Assembly (NCBI GenBank): GCA_035764935.1
Contig: DASTYK010000187.1
Location: forward strand, 1 to 46,889
Source: Longimicrobiales bacterium
GTDB lineage: Bacteria > Gemmatimonadota > Gemmatimonadetes > Longimicrobiales > RSA9
Direction: 5' to 3'
DNA length: 46,889 nt
Shown here: positions 8,157 to 17,542 of the stretch, piece by piece
How positions within the stretch are numbered: position 1 is the first letter of the stretch
How the letters are laid out: each line of letters opens with the position of its first letter
The notes under the pieces: generated by a model
Told to the model about the DNA's origin: nothing
Databases searched by the model: none
The model's input: only the letters and a program-made list of their open reading frames with translations
Translations under genes and position numbers: made by a program

Positions 8157-9653
8157 ATGGAAGCAGCACTGCCTCTGATCATCCAGGGCGGCATGGGGAT
8201 CGGCGTTTCGAACTGGAAGCTCGCGCGCGCGGTGTCGATGCGCGGGCACCTGGGCGTCGTCTCCGGCACCTGCATCGATTCCGTGCTCGTGCGGCGACTG
8301 CAGGACGGCCTGGACGCACTCGACATTCGTGGCGCGATGGATCGGTTTCCGCTGCCGGACGTGAGCATGCGGACACTGAAGTCGTACTTCCTTGCGGACG
8401 GCCGTCCCGAAGGTGTGCCGTACAAGCTGCTTCCGATGTGGCGGGAGAAGGTGAGCAAGGCGCGCGAGCAGATCACGATGCTTGCGAGCTTCGTGGAAGT
8501 GCACCTGGCGAAGCGGGATCATGATGGCCTGGTCGGCATCAACCTGCTGACCAAGGTGCAGATGCCGAACCTGGCGACGCTGTACGGCGCGATGCTGGCC
8601 GGTGTCGATTACGTACTGATGGGTGCGGGCATCCCGCGTGAGATCCCGGGTGTGCTGGACGCGATGGCGCGCGGCGAGCTGGCGAGCATGCGCTTCGACG
8701 TCGAGGGGCTGGCTGCGGGCGAGACGCGCAACCTGACCTTCGATCCGGCGGAGCACTTCGACGGCAACCCGCCGATGCTGAAGCGCCCGAAGTTTCTGCC
8801 GATCGTCGCGGCGAGCTCGCTGGCGACGATGCTGCTGCGCAAGTCGACGGGCGAGATCGACGGGTTCGTGGTCGAGGGTCCGACCGCGGGTGGTCACAAT
8901 GCGCCACCGCGTGGCAAGCTGGCGGTCGATGAGACGGGTGAGCCGATGTACGGCCCGCGCGACGTCGTCGATCCCGCGGAGATGAAGGCGCTGGGCAAGC
9001 CGTTCTGGATGGCTGGCGGCACGGGCTCGCCCGAGGCCGTTCAGCAGGCGGTCGACGCGGGAGCTGCGGGCGTGCAGGTCGGTACGCTGTTCGCGTTCTG
9101 CGAGGAGAGTGGTCTCGCAGACAACCTGAAGAGCTCCGCGCTCGCGCAGGTCCGGGGTGGTGAGGTGGATGTGAAGACGGACCTGCGGGCGTCGCCGACG
9201 GGTTTCCCGTTCAAGGTGCTGAACCTGCCGGGCACCAACGCGATCACGGAGCAGTACGAGCAGCGGACACGCATCTGCGACCTCGGCTACCTGCGCACGG
9301 CGTACAAGCGCGAGGACGGCCGTATCGACTATCGCTGCCCTGCGGAGCCGAAGAAGGACTGGATCCGCAAGGGTGGCGCGCCGGAGGACGCAGAGGGACG
9401 CAAGTGTCTGTGCAACGGCCTGATGGCGAACATCGAGCTGCCGCAGACCCGGGAGGAGGGCGACGAGCGCGCCCTGCTCACGACGGGCAACGAGCTCGCG
9501 AACATGCGGCCGTTCCTCGGAGATCGGACGTCGTACTCGGCGGATGACGTGATCGACTACCTGACCGAGCTGGTCGGGGATCGTCGTGCGGACGCGGCTT
9601 ACGCGTCCGGCTCGTCGGTATCGGCTCGCGCCGCGGAGATCGTCGCGTCGTAG
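8157..9653 (+). CDS. Nitronate monooxygenase-like FMN oxidoreductase, long form
   Basis: The product is 498 residues; ATG 8157 is preferred over a TTG at 8121 because homology starts at PLIIQGGMGIGVSNWKLARA and the TTG overlaps the -10 box. It is a TIM-barrel flavoprotein of the 2-nitropropane dioxygenase/enoyl-reductase-like group. FMN-binding features include QGGMGIGVS, GPTAGGHNAPPRG with the conserved His, and WMAGGTGSPE followed by GAAGVQVGTLFAF. Ordinary family members have 310-380 residues; this one has an insert at about 60-110 and a C-terminal extension with four cysteines (ICDLGY, YRCPAEP, KCLCNGL) that may bind metal. The substrate is unknown. Its last 55 bases overlap the end of the opposing lipoprotein gene. 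Confidence 0.85.
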   Translation: MEAALPLIIQGGMGIGVSNWKLARAVSMRGHLGVVSGTCIDSVLVRRLQDGLDALDIRGAMDRFPLPDVSMRTLKSYFLADGRPEGVPYKLLPMWREKVSKAREQITMLASFVEVHLAKRDHDGLVGINLLTKVQMPNLATLYGAMLAGVDYVLMGAGIPREIPGVLDAMARGELASMRFDVEGLAAGETRNLTFDPAEHFDGNPPMLKRPKFLPIVAASSLATMLLRKSTGEIDGFVVEGPTAGGHNAPPRGKLAVDETGEPMYGPRDVVDPAEMKALGKPFWMAGGTGSPEAVQQAVDAGAAGVQVGTLFAFCEESGLADNLKSSALAQVRGGEVDVKTDLRASPTGFPFKVLNLPGTNAITEQYEQRTRICDLGYLRTAYKREDGRIDYRCPAEPKKDWIRKGGAPEDAEGRKCLCNGLMANIELPQTREEGDERALLTTGNELANMRPFLGDRTSYSADDVIDYLTELVGDRRADAAYASGSSVSARAAEIVAS

Positions 9654-10594
9654 ATCCGCCAGGCGCGCTGCTCTGCGGTCGCGCCGTCCACGTTGCTTCG
9701 TCGCAGCGTATAGGTGCCCTCGAAGTGCTGCCGCTCACCCTCCGTGGTGACGGCCCGCACGACGACGGGCACCTCGACGTATACGGACCCTGCGGCGCCC
9801 TGCACGTCGGTCGGTGTCCCGACGTCCGCCTGCACACTCGCGGTTTCTGCGTACCCGCGCGTGAACTCCTGCAGCGTCTGCCCGCTCGCCGCACCGTCGT
9901 TGCTCCAGAGCCGATACGCGCGCGCATACTCGCCCGCCGCGATCGCCTGGTAGTAGCTGCGGATGACCGCGGCGGCCTGTTGCGGGTCGGCCTCGCCGGC
10001 GTCCGCACCGTCGTCCGGCGCCGTCTCCGTATCGGACGCCCCGGCGCCGGGATCCGCGCCCGGCGCGGACACTCCGCCGGCCCGTGCGGCGCCGTTCTCC
10101 TGCTCGAAGCCGCTGATCCGCCAGCCGTCGCCACTGTCGAGGCGAATGGTCACTGGTTCGCGCAGTGCATCATTCCCTGTCGCGTCGGTGCTCGTCGCAT
10201 ACACGATCTCCCCCTGCACGACGCACGCGTCCCCTGCAGCAGCGGACGACGCCACCTCGATGTGGTCCGGCCACGGGCTCGACGTGAGCCTGCCGGGCGC
10301 CGTTGCAGGATCATCGATCCATTGCTCCAGCAGCGCGGGCGTGACCAGCGCGCCGTAGTGCTCCCGCAGCGAGGCATCGAGCAGTGAATCGGGCGCGAGC
10401 AGCGAGACCTGCTGCAGTGAGCGCCCGAAGCGGTCGATCAGAGCCTGCGCCTCGGCATCGAGGCAGCCGGCGCCTCGAGTACTCGACGTGTCGCCAGGTG
10501 CGTCATCCGTGTTCTCTGCGTCGCCGCAGCCGGCGAGCGCGAGGGCGAGGAGGAGGGCTGTTGCGGCGTGGATGCAGGCGTGCGGACGTCGCAT
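9599..10594 (-). CDS. Lipoprotein with NTF2-like domain
   Basis: The product is 331 residues. GGAGGTGAT, almost a full complement to the 16S tail, precedes ATG 10594. A lipoprotein signal ends LALALAGC, so Cys23 is the likely lipidated residue. Residues 40-165 form one domain (MSxx-like segment LLEQWIDDPAT, VTIRLDSGDGWRISGF). An acidic Gly/Ala/Asp linker (about 168-205) leads to a second domain, about 208-320 (AVIRSYYQAIAAGEYARAY, then EQRAWRIYDATI), that resembles NTF2/SnoaL-like folds. No catalytic residues are evident. The 3' end overlaps the flavin oxidoreductase gene by 55 bases in convergent orientation. Confidence 0.75.
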   Translation of the reverse strand: MRRPHACIHAATALLLALALAGCGDAENTDDAPGDTSSTRGAGCLDAEAQALIDRFGRSLQQVSLLAPDSLLDASLREHYGALVTPALLEQWIDDPATAPGRLTSSPWPDHIEVASSAAAGDACVVQGEIVYATSTDATGNDALREPVTIRLDSGDGWRISGFEQENGAARAGGVSAPGADPGAGASDTETAPDDGADAGEADPQQAAAVIRSYYQAIAAGEYARAYRLWSNDGAASGQTLQEFTRGYAETASVQADVGTPTDVQGAAGSVYVEVPVVVRAVTTEGERQHFEGTYTLRRSNVDGATAEQRAWRIYDATISAARADTDEPDA

Positions 10595-10704
10595 TGCTGA
10601 ATCACCTCCGGATGCAGGAGCGATGAGCGGGCGAGGGTGTGCAACGTTTCCCGCTGCAGGATGATCACGTACCCGTTTCTGTGACGTACGACGCGCCCGC
10701 TATC

Positions 10705-11112
10705 CTACAGCGCCTCGCCCTGGCATTCCGGACACTGGATCGCGAGGTAGCGAAGCCAGGAGACGACCTCGTCGGGCTCGATGAAGGCATGGTCGTCGCC
10801 TGCGGGCTCGACCACGAACAGCTCGCCCCACTGGTCTGCGATGAGAACGGCTGGTGCCGGGATGCCCGCGGCGGCGAGTTCATCGCTCGCGTGCGTGGCG
10901 ATGAGTCGGCCGTCCCACTCCTCCATTTCGGTCTGCACCCGTGCCAGCCCGTCGAGGTATGCCGCGCATGTTTCGCAGCCGGGGTGCACCGTTACGAGCA
11001 CGGTTGCGAGCCTGCCCGGCCGGCGCAGCGGCACGAGCGCGTCACCGTCCAGCGGCTGAACCTGGATCAGTGGAAGTCGTTTGCCTGTCTCGAGTGAAGC
11101 CGCTATGGCCAT
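10705..11112 (-). CDS. Thioredoxin-fold protein, coupled to the upstream permease
   Basis: The product is 135 residues with a redox-type motif HPGCETCAAYLDGL (CxxC near residue 46-49) after a beta strand, and the cis-Pro-like AGIPAPAVLIAD segment, all fitting a thioredoxin/peroxiredoxin-like fold. A second Cys pair (CPEC) is near the C terminus. There is no signal peptide, so it is probably cytosolic. Its ATG follows the permease stop after a single base, and GGGGGAG lies just upstream, so it should be translated from the permease mRNA. A job in thiol chemistry linked to that transporter is inferred only from coupling. Confidence 0.75.
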   Translation of the reverse strand: MAIAASLETGKRLPLIQVQPLDGDALVPLRRPGRLATVLVTVHPGCETCAAYLDGLARVQTEMEEWDGRLIATHASDELAAAGIPAPAVLIADQWGELFVVEPAGDDHAFIEPDEVVSWLRYLAIQCPECQGEAL

Positions 11113-11113
11113 G

Positions 11114-13762
11114 CTACTCCCCCTTCAGTGCTTCCGTCGGCTGGATCCGCAGTGCACGACGAGCGGGCAACACGCATGCCGCGATGCCCGCGAGAAGCAT
11201 CAGTACTGCCACTCCTGCGACGAGAGGCAGACCATTCGGATCCTCGAGTACCGCAAAACTCACGAGCACCGCACCGATCACGATGCCGAGCCCGATCTGG
11301 AGCAGGGCGCGTGAGAAGATCGAGCGGAGGATGCGACGCGGATCCGCACCCAGTGCCGCGCGCACCGCGATCTCACGCGTACGCCGGGATACGGTGAACG
11401 ACAGCAGCGCGTACGTGCCGTTCAGCGCAAAAAGCAGGATGACCAGTGCGATCGCAGTGACGAGGCCGCCGAGCAGGAGATTTCCACGCTCGACCGGTCG
11501 CCACTGCGCGTCGAGCGACATCAGGTTCTGCACGTTCAGGTCGGGATCGATGGCGCCGACGATATCGTGGATGCGCGGCGTCAGCGTGGCGGGGGGCACC
11601 GACGTACGCGCGAAGAGCTGCAGCCCGGCGAGGCGGGACGAGTCGAGAGGGACGAAGATCGCTACGCCCGATCCAGGTCCGATCGCCTCCTCCGCACCCC
11701 GCACGACGCCAACGACCTCGTACCAGCGCAGCCCTGCCTCCCCGTTCAGCTTCGGGTAACGGAAGCGCTGGCCGAGCGGTGACCCCGCCAGGTTCTCGCC
11801 CGCCCATTCCTCGTCGACGATGGCCACCCGCGGCTCGTCCGTATAGTCGCCGGTGCCGAACCCCCGTCCGGCGATGACACGCATGTTCATCACACGGAAA
11901 TACTCCGGGTCGATCTCCAGCGTGCGCGTCACCTTGACTTCGCTGCTGTCCGCTTCGAACAGCAGGTCATCGACGGGATGGTTGAAGCCGGGCAGCCAGC
12001 TCGCGAATGCGACCGCCTGGATGGACGCCTCCGCGAGCAGCCGGCGGCGCAGCTCGTCCCGTCTGCCTGCGTCTGCTCCCTGTGCCGCTGCGGAGTCGGC
12101 AGCGGGGGCCGGGTCGGCCGAGTCTTCAAGGTTCGAGGCACTCGCGATACGGCCCGTCAGGTATTCCTCCGCAGGAAAGACGGCGGCACTGCCCGTCGAT
12201 GCGATTGCGCCCTGCGCCATCGTGAATGCAATCGGCAGGAAAGCCACACAGAGCGCCACCTGCAGCACGATCATTCCGGTCGAGATCGCGCCGAACCGCA
12301 GCCCCGCGGCACCGCCTCCCGCGCTGGTCAGGTGCTGGCGCAGGCGGGGGCCGGTCGCCTTGAGCGCAGGGATGCCGCCGATCATGAGCGCCGCGACCAC
12401 TGCGAGCAGCCCCCCGTACGCGAGGGTCTGCCACGACAGGCCGCCGTCGAACCAGTACGGCGGGCGCGACTGCTGCACCTCCCAGAAGATCGGCATGCCA
12501 TGCTCCATGCCGTACCACGTCATCGCGAGCCCCAGCGCCACTCCCGCCGTCGTGAGCACGAGTGCTTCCGCAACGAGCTGTGCGACGATGCGCCCCCGGC
12601 TCGCGCCGATCGCGCTGCGCAGCGCAATCTCGTTCATTCGCGTCGACGTCCGCGCGATGACCAGCGACGCAACGTTGCCGCACACCACCACGAGAAACAG
12701 CAGGAACGGGACGTTCATCAGCGTGGCGACCGTCCGCATGCTTCCACCGAGTGCACTCTCGAGATACCGCACACGCGGACGGAGATACTCGTTCGTTGCT
12801 GGCGACTCCAGGGCCGTGCGCTCACCGATTGCCGCAAGCTCCGCCTGCGCTTCTTCCAGCGTCCGCCCCGGAGCAATGCGACCGAAGATCCGGACCGACG
12901 GACCCTCCCCTCGCGCGAACTGCACGGCTCGATCGCGCAGCGGGACCCAGAACTCCTGGTTGGACGGAAAACCAAAACGCTCCGGCATCACGCCCACGAT
13001 CGTCATCGGCGTGCGGCCAACCCTCAGAATGCGACCACGCACGTCACCGCCGTCCAGCAGCCGCTGCCAGAGATCGTAGCCGATCACGACCACGTCAGGC
13101 GCATCCGCGGCGACGTCCGACGCCAGCAGCGTCCGCCCCTGGATCGGCTGGACCCCGAGGAGTGCAAACATGTCCGGGGTCGCACGCGCGCCCCGTGCGG
13201 TCACGTACCGCCCGTCCTCCGCCGTCACCAGCGCGTCCATCTGCGACACGGCAGTCAGCTGTTCCAGCGACCGCACACCATCGCGCCACAGCTCGAAATC
13301 GTGCAGCGCCCGCGCGTCGCTGTCCCCGCTGCGATCGTCGAAGTTGTCGAGGATGACGACCTGGTCCGCGTCCGGAAAACCGAGCGACGGTCGGGAGATG
13401 TATCCGCTGAACTCGAACCACGCACTCGCGACGCCCACCGCAACCGCGATCGCCAGTATGCCCGCAATCGTCAGCCCCGGATACTTGATCAACATCCGGA
13501 ACCCGAGCTTCACATCCAGCCTGAGGCTGCTGAGCCACGCAAGACCGCGCGCCTCACGCACCGCCTCGCGGTGCTTGTCCACTCCCCCGAACGCCAGGGA
13601 AGCGCGTCGCCGGGCCTCTCGTGCACCCAGGCCGTCCTCGCGCATGCGACGCTGCGCCTCCATCTCGACGTGGAACTCCATTTCCTCGGCGGTCGCGTCA
13701 TTCTCGCGCTCGGCAAGGAAGAGTGCGCGCAGGCGCTCGCGGATGGCAGAAATCAGTCTCAT
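11114..13762 (-). CDS. Large FtsX/MacB-type permease (ADOP-like) with N-terminal prefix domain
   Basis: The product is 882 residues from ATG 13762; an alternative ATG at 13798 would add 12 residues. Residues 1-75 (ERLRALFLAERENDATAEEM, HVEMEAQRRMREDGLG) are the permease prefix domain typical of Acidobacteria/Gemmatimonadota duplicated permeases. Then comes a first membrane segment (about 88-110), a large extracytoplasmic MacB-like domain, an FtsX block (near 375-480), a second periplasmic domain and a final FtsX block ending RRALRIQPTEALKG. Such proteins normally work with an MacB/LolD-like ATPase, which is absent here. The leader carries a box shared with the PadR promoter (13782-13792). The thioredoxin-fold gene follows directly. 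Confidence 0.9.
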   Translation of the reverse strand: MRLISAIRERLRALFLAERENDATAEEMEFHVEMEAQRRMREDGLGAREARRRASLAFGGVDKHREAVREARGLAWLSSLRLDVKLGFRMLIKYPGLTIAGILAIAVAVGVASAWFEFSGYISRPSLGFPDADQVVILDNFDDRSGDSDARALHDFELWRDGVRSLEQLTAVSQMDALVTAEDGRYVTARGARATPDMFALLGVQPIQGRTLLASDVAADAPDVVVIGYDLWQRLLDGGDVRGRILRVGRTPMTIVGVMPERFGFPSNQEFWVPLRDRAVQFARGEGPSVRIFGRIAPGRTLEEAQAELAAIGERTALESPATNEYLRPRVRYLESALGGSMRTVATLMNVPFLLFLVVVCGNVASLVIARTSTRMNEIALRSAIGASRGRIVAQLVAEALVLTTAGVALGLAMTWYGMEHGMPIFWEVQQSRPPYWFDGGLSWQTLAYGGLLAVVAALMIGGIPALKATGPRLRQHLTSAGGGAAGLRFGAISTGMIVLQVALCVAFLPIAFTMAQGAIASTGSAAVFPAEEYLTGRIASASNLEDSADPAPAADSAAAQGADAGRRDELRRRLLAEASIQAVAFASWLPGFNHPVDDLLFEADSSEVKVTRTLEIDPEYFRVMNMRVIAGRGFGTGDYTDEPRVAIVDEEWAGENLAGSPLGQRFRYPKLNGEAGLRWYEVVGVVRGAEEAIGPGSGVAIFVPLDSSRLAGLQLFARTSVPPATLTPRIHDIVGAIDPDLNVQNLMSLDAQWRPVERGNLLLGGLVTAIALVILLFALNGTYALLSFTVSRRTREIAVRAALGADPRRILRSIFSRALLQIGLGIVIGAVLVSFAVLEDPNGLPLVAGVAVLMLLAGIAACVLPARRALRIQPTEALKGE

Positions 13763-13781
13763 GGCGGTGCCGGGACTCCTG

Positions 13782-13798
13782 TAGATGGTCGACACCAT
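13782..13798 (-). promoter_or_regulatory. PadR-promoter-like box in the permease leader
   Basis: The 11 bases TCGACCATCTA (complement of 13782-13792) are identical to 525-535 in the centre of the padR promoter dyad. Here the box lies in a small dyad ATGGT-CGAC-ACCAT (13785-13798). Since PadR regulators commonly control these permeases, this is a candidate binding site for the PadR of this window or a paralogue. Confidence 0.35.
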
Positions 13799-13937
13799 GA
13801 TGGGGGGTTGTTCTGTAGACGGACAAGAGGATGGGACGGGTAGGGCTCTTGTAAGGCTGAACGGCGGGCTTTGGGCGGTGGGTGGAGGGAGGCGGGTGGC
13901 GGACACTTCGGGAGGGACGGCGGGTGGTGGGCGGCGG

Positions 13938-13988
13938 GGTCACCGGCGTCCGACCGCGCCCTGGGACGCGGGTCGGCTGCCGGTCACC
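13938..13988 (-). terminator. Long imperfect hairpin downstream of the DHFR-like gene
   Basis: Arms 13938-13955 and 13971-13988 pair over 18 positions with three mismatches around a 15-base loop. It begins eight bases after the stop of the reductase gene and precedes the permease leader, so it probably ends the ppc-reductase transcript. No T tract is present. The rest of 13763-13937 holds no supported gene. Confidence 0.45.
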
Positions 13989-13995
13989 GGTGGCG

Positions 13996-14556
13996 TTACT
14001 TCGCGGGCCTCTGCACCTCGTAGCGGAGCTGCGCGAAGCCGGGGCCCATCTGCTGGACGGAAACGAGGCGCATCGGCGGGGTGGTGATGGCGCGGGGGAG
14101 GAGGGGCGCGCCGGCACCGAGCGTGACGGAGCCGATGGTGACGATCAGCTCGTCGAGGAGTCCGTGGTCCCAGAACTGGCCGACCAGGTCGCCGCCACCG
14201 ACGAGCCAGATGTCCCTGCCGCCGGCGGCGGCGGCCATCTGCTCGTGGACCGGGCGGACGTCGCCCTTCACGAAGCGGATATCGGCACCGACGACACCGG
14301 GCAGGGAGCGCGTGCTGAACACCCAGGTCGGCTGCGAGTACGGCCATGGGCGCGTGTTGCCGGCGTCGAGCAGCTTCTCGTGGTCGAGGATCCACTCGTA
14401 CGTGGTCGAGCCCATCGCGATCGCGCCGATGCGCGGGATGAACTGCACGTAATCCGCCTCGCCTTCCCCCTCGAGCTGGAAGAGCCACTCCAGGGAGTTG
14501 TTCGGGTCGGCGATGAAGCCGTCGAGGCTGGTAGCCGTGTAGTAGATCGTCTTCAT
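13996..14556 (-). CDS. RibD C-terminal/dihydrofolate reductase-like protein
   Basis: The product is 186 residues. It opens MKTIYYTATSLDGFIAD, the hallmark of the RibD_C/DHFR-like family, followed by GAIAMGSTTYEWIL, WVFSTRSLPG and the NADPH-site pattern DIWLVGGGDLVGQF. GGTGAT just upstream of ATG 14556 can serve as ribosome site. These stand-alone proteins reduce an unknown substrate with NAD(P)H; few have a defined role and this is not the folate-pathway FolA. It lies 89 bases behind ppc on the same strand and may be co-transcribed. Confidence 0.88.
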   Translation of the reverse strand: MKTIYYTATSLDGFIADPNNSLEWLFQLEGEGEADYVQFIPRIGAIAMGSTTYEWILDHEKLLDAGNTRPWPYSQPTWVFSTRSLPGVVGADIRFVKGDVRPVHEQMAAAAGGRDIWLVGGGDLVGQFWDHGLLDELIVTIGSVTLGAGAPLLPRAITTPPMRLVSVQQMGPGFAQLRYEVQRPAK

Positions 14557-14645
14557 GCAATCACCAGGAGTTTTGACAGCCGCGCGCGACTTTCCGTTAA
14601 CCACATGAGACGAACGAGCCTGCCTGTTCCTGTCATGGCGGGTGG

Positions 14646-17417
14646 TCAGCCGGTGCTCTGCATCGCTGCGGCGATGCCGTTGATGCTGAGGAAGAGCAGG
14701 CGTCGGAGCTCGTCGGTTTCGTCCTCCCCCGTGTGCCGCGCCCGGTCGTAGCGCTGGAGCAGCTCGACCTGCAGCAGGTTGAGCACGTCCGTGTACGGGT
14801 TGCGCAGCTCGATGGAGCGGCGGATCACCGGTGAGCGTTCCAGCAGGCTGGCGGAGCGGGTGACGCGCAGCAGCGCCGTGCTGCTGCGGTCGAACTCCTC
14901 CGCGATGCGCCGATGCAGGTCCATTCCATCCACGCGCCGTGCGTAGTGTTCGGCGATCGGCAGGCGGGAGCGCGCCATCTCGCGCTCGGCGTTCTCGATC
15001 ACGGCGGCGAGGAACGGCCAGCTCGTGTGCAGGCGCTGGAGCAGATCGAGTGACCCGTCCTCCTGCAGCAACTGCTCGAGCGCGCTGCCGATGCCGTACC
15101 ACCCCGGCACGATGTAGCGCGTCTGTGTCCAGGCGAATCCCCAGGGGATCGCGCGCAGGTCGTCGAACGCCACGTCTTCTGCGGACTTGCGTGACACGGG
15201 TCGCGACGCGATGGGCAGCCTGCTGATGTGCTCGATGGGCGTGACGCGGATGTACCAGGGCCAGAAGGCCTGGTCGTCGATGAGTCCGCGGTACGCGCGC
15301 ATGGACGCCTGTGCGATCCGGTCCATGATCGCATAGGCTTTCTCGTCGGCGGGTGAGGCAGCCTGTGTCTGCGGCGCAGTGGAGAGCAGCACGGCGCTTA
15401 CCAGCTGTTCGGTGTGCCGGTGCGCAATGCCGGGCAGCGCATACCGGAACGAGATCACCTCGCCCTGCTCGGTCAGTCGGATGCGGCCGTTCTGTGCGGG
15501 TGCCGGCATCGCGGAGATCGCGAGGTTGGCGCGCCCGCCGCCGCGACCGACGGTGCCGCCGCGACCGTGGAACAGCCTGAACTCGACGTCGTGCTCGCGG
15601 CAGACACGGCCGAGTGCATCCTGGGCGCGGTGCAACGCCCAGTTGGCCATCCAGTAGCCGCCGTCCTTGTTGCTGTCGGAGTAGCCGAGCATGAGCTCCT
15701 GGAACCGGCCGCGCGCCTGCAGCTGCATGCGATACACGGGATTCGCGAAGAGCGCGCGCATGTAGTCGCCGGCGTGTGCGAGGTCGTCGATCGTTTCGAA
15801 GAGCGGCACGAAGTCCAGGTCGCTCTCCAGCGCATCGTCGCCCACGCGCAGCAGCCCGCTTTCCTTTGCGAGCAGCATGGGCTCGAGCAGGTCGCTCACG
15901 TCGTGGGTCATGCTGACGATGAAGCTGCCCACGGCCTCCGGATCGCGCAGCCGCGCGTCGGCCACAACGGCGAAGGTTTCGAGTGCGTCGCGGGCAGCGT
16001 CCGGGACGTCGTCTGCGCCGACGAGCTTCTGCGGCATCCGCAGCACACGCTCGAGGAGCGCGACGCGTTCCGGCTCGGTCCGCTCCGCGTAATCGTCGCA
16101 GATCCCGGCGGTCTCGAGCAGCGCCGCGACGGCCTGCTCGTGAATTGCGCTGTGCTGGCGAACGTCGATCGCGGCAAGGTGAAAGCCGAAGGTGGCGGCG
16201 AGCACGCGCAGGCGGGCGATGCGGCCGCTGCGCACGATGGTGTCGTAGCCGCGCTCGGCGAGTGCGTCGGCAATGGCGTCGAGGTCGGCGCGGTACTGCG
16301 TCGCGTCGTATGGCGCTGGCGGCTCTGCGGAGTCACCGTCGCCACCGAGCAGCGACGCGATGCGTCGCTTCATCGAGTCGATCAGCCGGCGGTACGGCTC
16401 CTCCGCCTCGCCGCCGGCCGACAGCGCTCCGTGCCGCGCGAGTGCAGCCCGCAGCGAGGCAGGCAGGTCGGTGCTGCGATGCGCGATGCTGAGCTCTTCG
16501 TGCAGTGCGTCCAGCTCCGCGTGGTGCAGCTCGAGCGCCGTACGCCGATGACGTTCGAGCGTCCAGCGGGTCACATCGGCCGTCACGAAGGGGTTCCCGT
16601 CCCGGTCCCCACCGATCCAGGAGCGCCAGCGCAGCACGGCCGGCACCTGGACGCGGGCGCCGTAGTAGCGTTCCAGCGCGCGCGCCAGGTCGCGATGGAT
16701 CCGGGGCGCCACGTCCCAGACGGTGCTGCGCAGGAAGAAGAGTCCCTGCTCCACCTCGTCGTGCACGCTCGGCCGCTCCTCGCGCACGACGTCGGTCGCT
16801 GCGAGCAGCATGATCTGGGCGTAGATCGCGTCGGCAGCCTCGTCCACTTCGCCACTCGTTGCATCCGGCCTGCGCAACGCCGTCAGGAGCTCTGCAATGC
16901 GGCGCTGCTTGAGCAGGATGGTGCGACGTCGGGCCTCCGTCGGGTGCGCCGTGAACGTGGGCTGGATGTCGATGCGGGCGAGCATGGCGCGCAGCTCGCC
17001 GAGCGAGACGCCCGCACCGTGCAGCCGCCTGACAGCATCGTCGATGGACTCGGGGCGCGGTGCATCGTCAGGGTGGCGCGGCGAGCGCTCGCGGTTCACG
17101 CGCAGGATCTCCTGGCGCTCCGCCTGGTTCACGAGGTGAAAGAATGCGGCGAACGCGCGCAGCAGCCACTGCAGCTCGCCGGTGCTCAGCGTGCGCAGGC
17201 GTTCTGCGGCCCGTTCGCGCAGCGCGGGATCGTCTTCCTGCAACGCCCGTTTGCAGAGCGTGCGCAGCTCCTCGACCAGCGCGAGCATGTCGCTGCCGGC
17301 CCGCTCCTCGACCACGCTGCCCAGCAGGCCGCCGAGCAGGTTCACGTTTTCGCTGAGGGGACGCGAGATGCCCGTGCCCTCCGCCTGTATGTCGATGCCG
17401 CGGATCCTCTCGATCAT
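14646..17417 (-). CDS. ppc: Phosphoenolpyruvate carboxylase
   Basis: The product is 923 residues, matching bacterial PEPC (about 880-960). It fixes bicarbonate onto phosphoenolpyruvate to give oxaloacetate, refilling the citric acid cycle. Visible active-site motifs are [11 protein letters not shown] (His158), [15 protein letters not shown] with the catalytic Lys, and the glycine-rich [14 protein letters not shown] loop. The C terminus ends [11 protein letters not shown], as expected for the aspartate-inhibitor region. ATG 17417 lacks a Shine-Dalgarno; TATTAT ends six bases before it, so the mRNA may be leaderless. The RibD/DHFR-like gene follows. It is divergent from the flavin oxidoreductase gene. 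Confidence 0.97.
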   Translation of the reverse strand: MIERIRGIDIQAEGTGISRPLSENVNLLGGLLGSVVEERAGSDMLALVEELRTLCKRALQEDDPALRERAAERLRTLSTGELQWLLRAFAAFFHLVNQAERQEILRVNRERSPRHPDDAPRPESIDDAVRRLHGAGVSLGELRAMLARIDIQPTFTAHPTEARRRTILLKQRRIAELLTALRRPDATSGEVDEAADAIYAQIMLLAATDVVREERPSVHDEVEQGLFFLRSTVWDVAPRIHRDLARALERYYGARVQVPAVLRWRSWIGGDRDGNPFVTADVTRWTLERHRRTALELHHAELDALHEELSIAHRSTDLPASLRAALARHGALSAGGEAEEPYRRLIDSMKRRIASLLGGDGDSAEPPAPYDATQYRADLDAIADALAERGYDTIVRSGRIARLRVLAATFGFHLAAIDVRQHSAIHEQAVAALLETAGICDDYAERTEPERVALLERVLRMPQKLVGADDVPDAARDALETFAVVADARLRDPEAVGSFIVSMTHDVSDLLEPMLLAKESGLLRVGDDALESDLDFVPLFETIDDLAHAGDYMRALFANPVYRMQLQARGRFQELMLGYSDSNKDGGYWMANWALHRAQDALGRVCREHDVEFRLFHGRGGTVGRGGGRANLAISAMPAPAQNGRIRLTEQGEVISFRYALPGIAHRHTEQLVSAVLLSTAPQTQAASPADEKAYAIMDRIAQASMRAYRGLIDDQAFWPWYIRVTPIEHISRLPIASRPVSRKSAEDVAFDDLRAIPWGFAWTQTRYIVPGWYGIGSALEQLLQEDGSLDLLQRLHTSWPFLAAVIENAEREMARSRLPIAEHYARRVDGMDLHRRIAEEFDRSSTALLRVTRSASLLERSPVIRRSIELRNPYTDVLNLLQVELLQRYDRARHTGEDETDELRRLLFLSINGIAAAMQSTG

Positions 17418-17429
17418 GGGTCGATAATA
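17418..17429 (-). promoter_or_regulatory. -10-like element placing the ppc start at its ATG
   Basis: TATTAT (complement of 17424-17429) is followed by six bases and ATG 17417. No Shine-Dalgarno is present. No clear -35 is visible. A leaderless transcript is inferred from this spacing, which recurs at four other genes of the window. Confidence 0.45.
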
Positions 17430-17542
17430 GCACCGATACGGCTTGCGACGAGTCCGCGCCGCCGGGCCTGCCCGCAGGATGCGCGAATCCCCGGGGCACT
17501 GCGGCCGCGTTACATTGTGGGCTCACCGCTCAGGAGGCAGGC

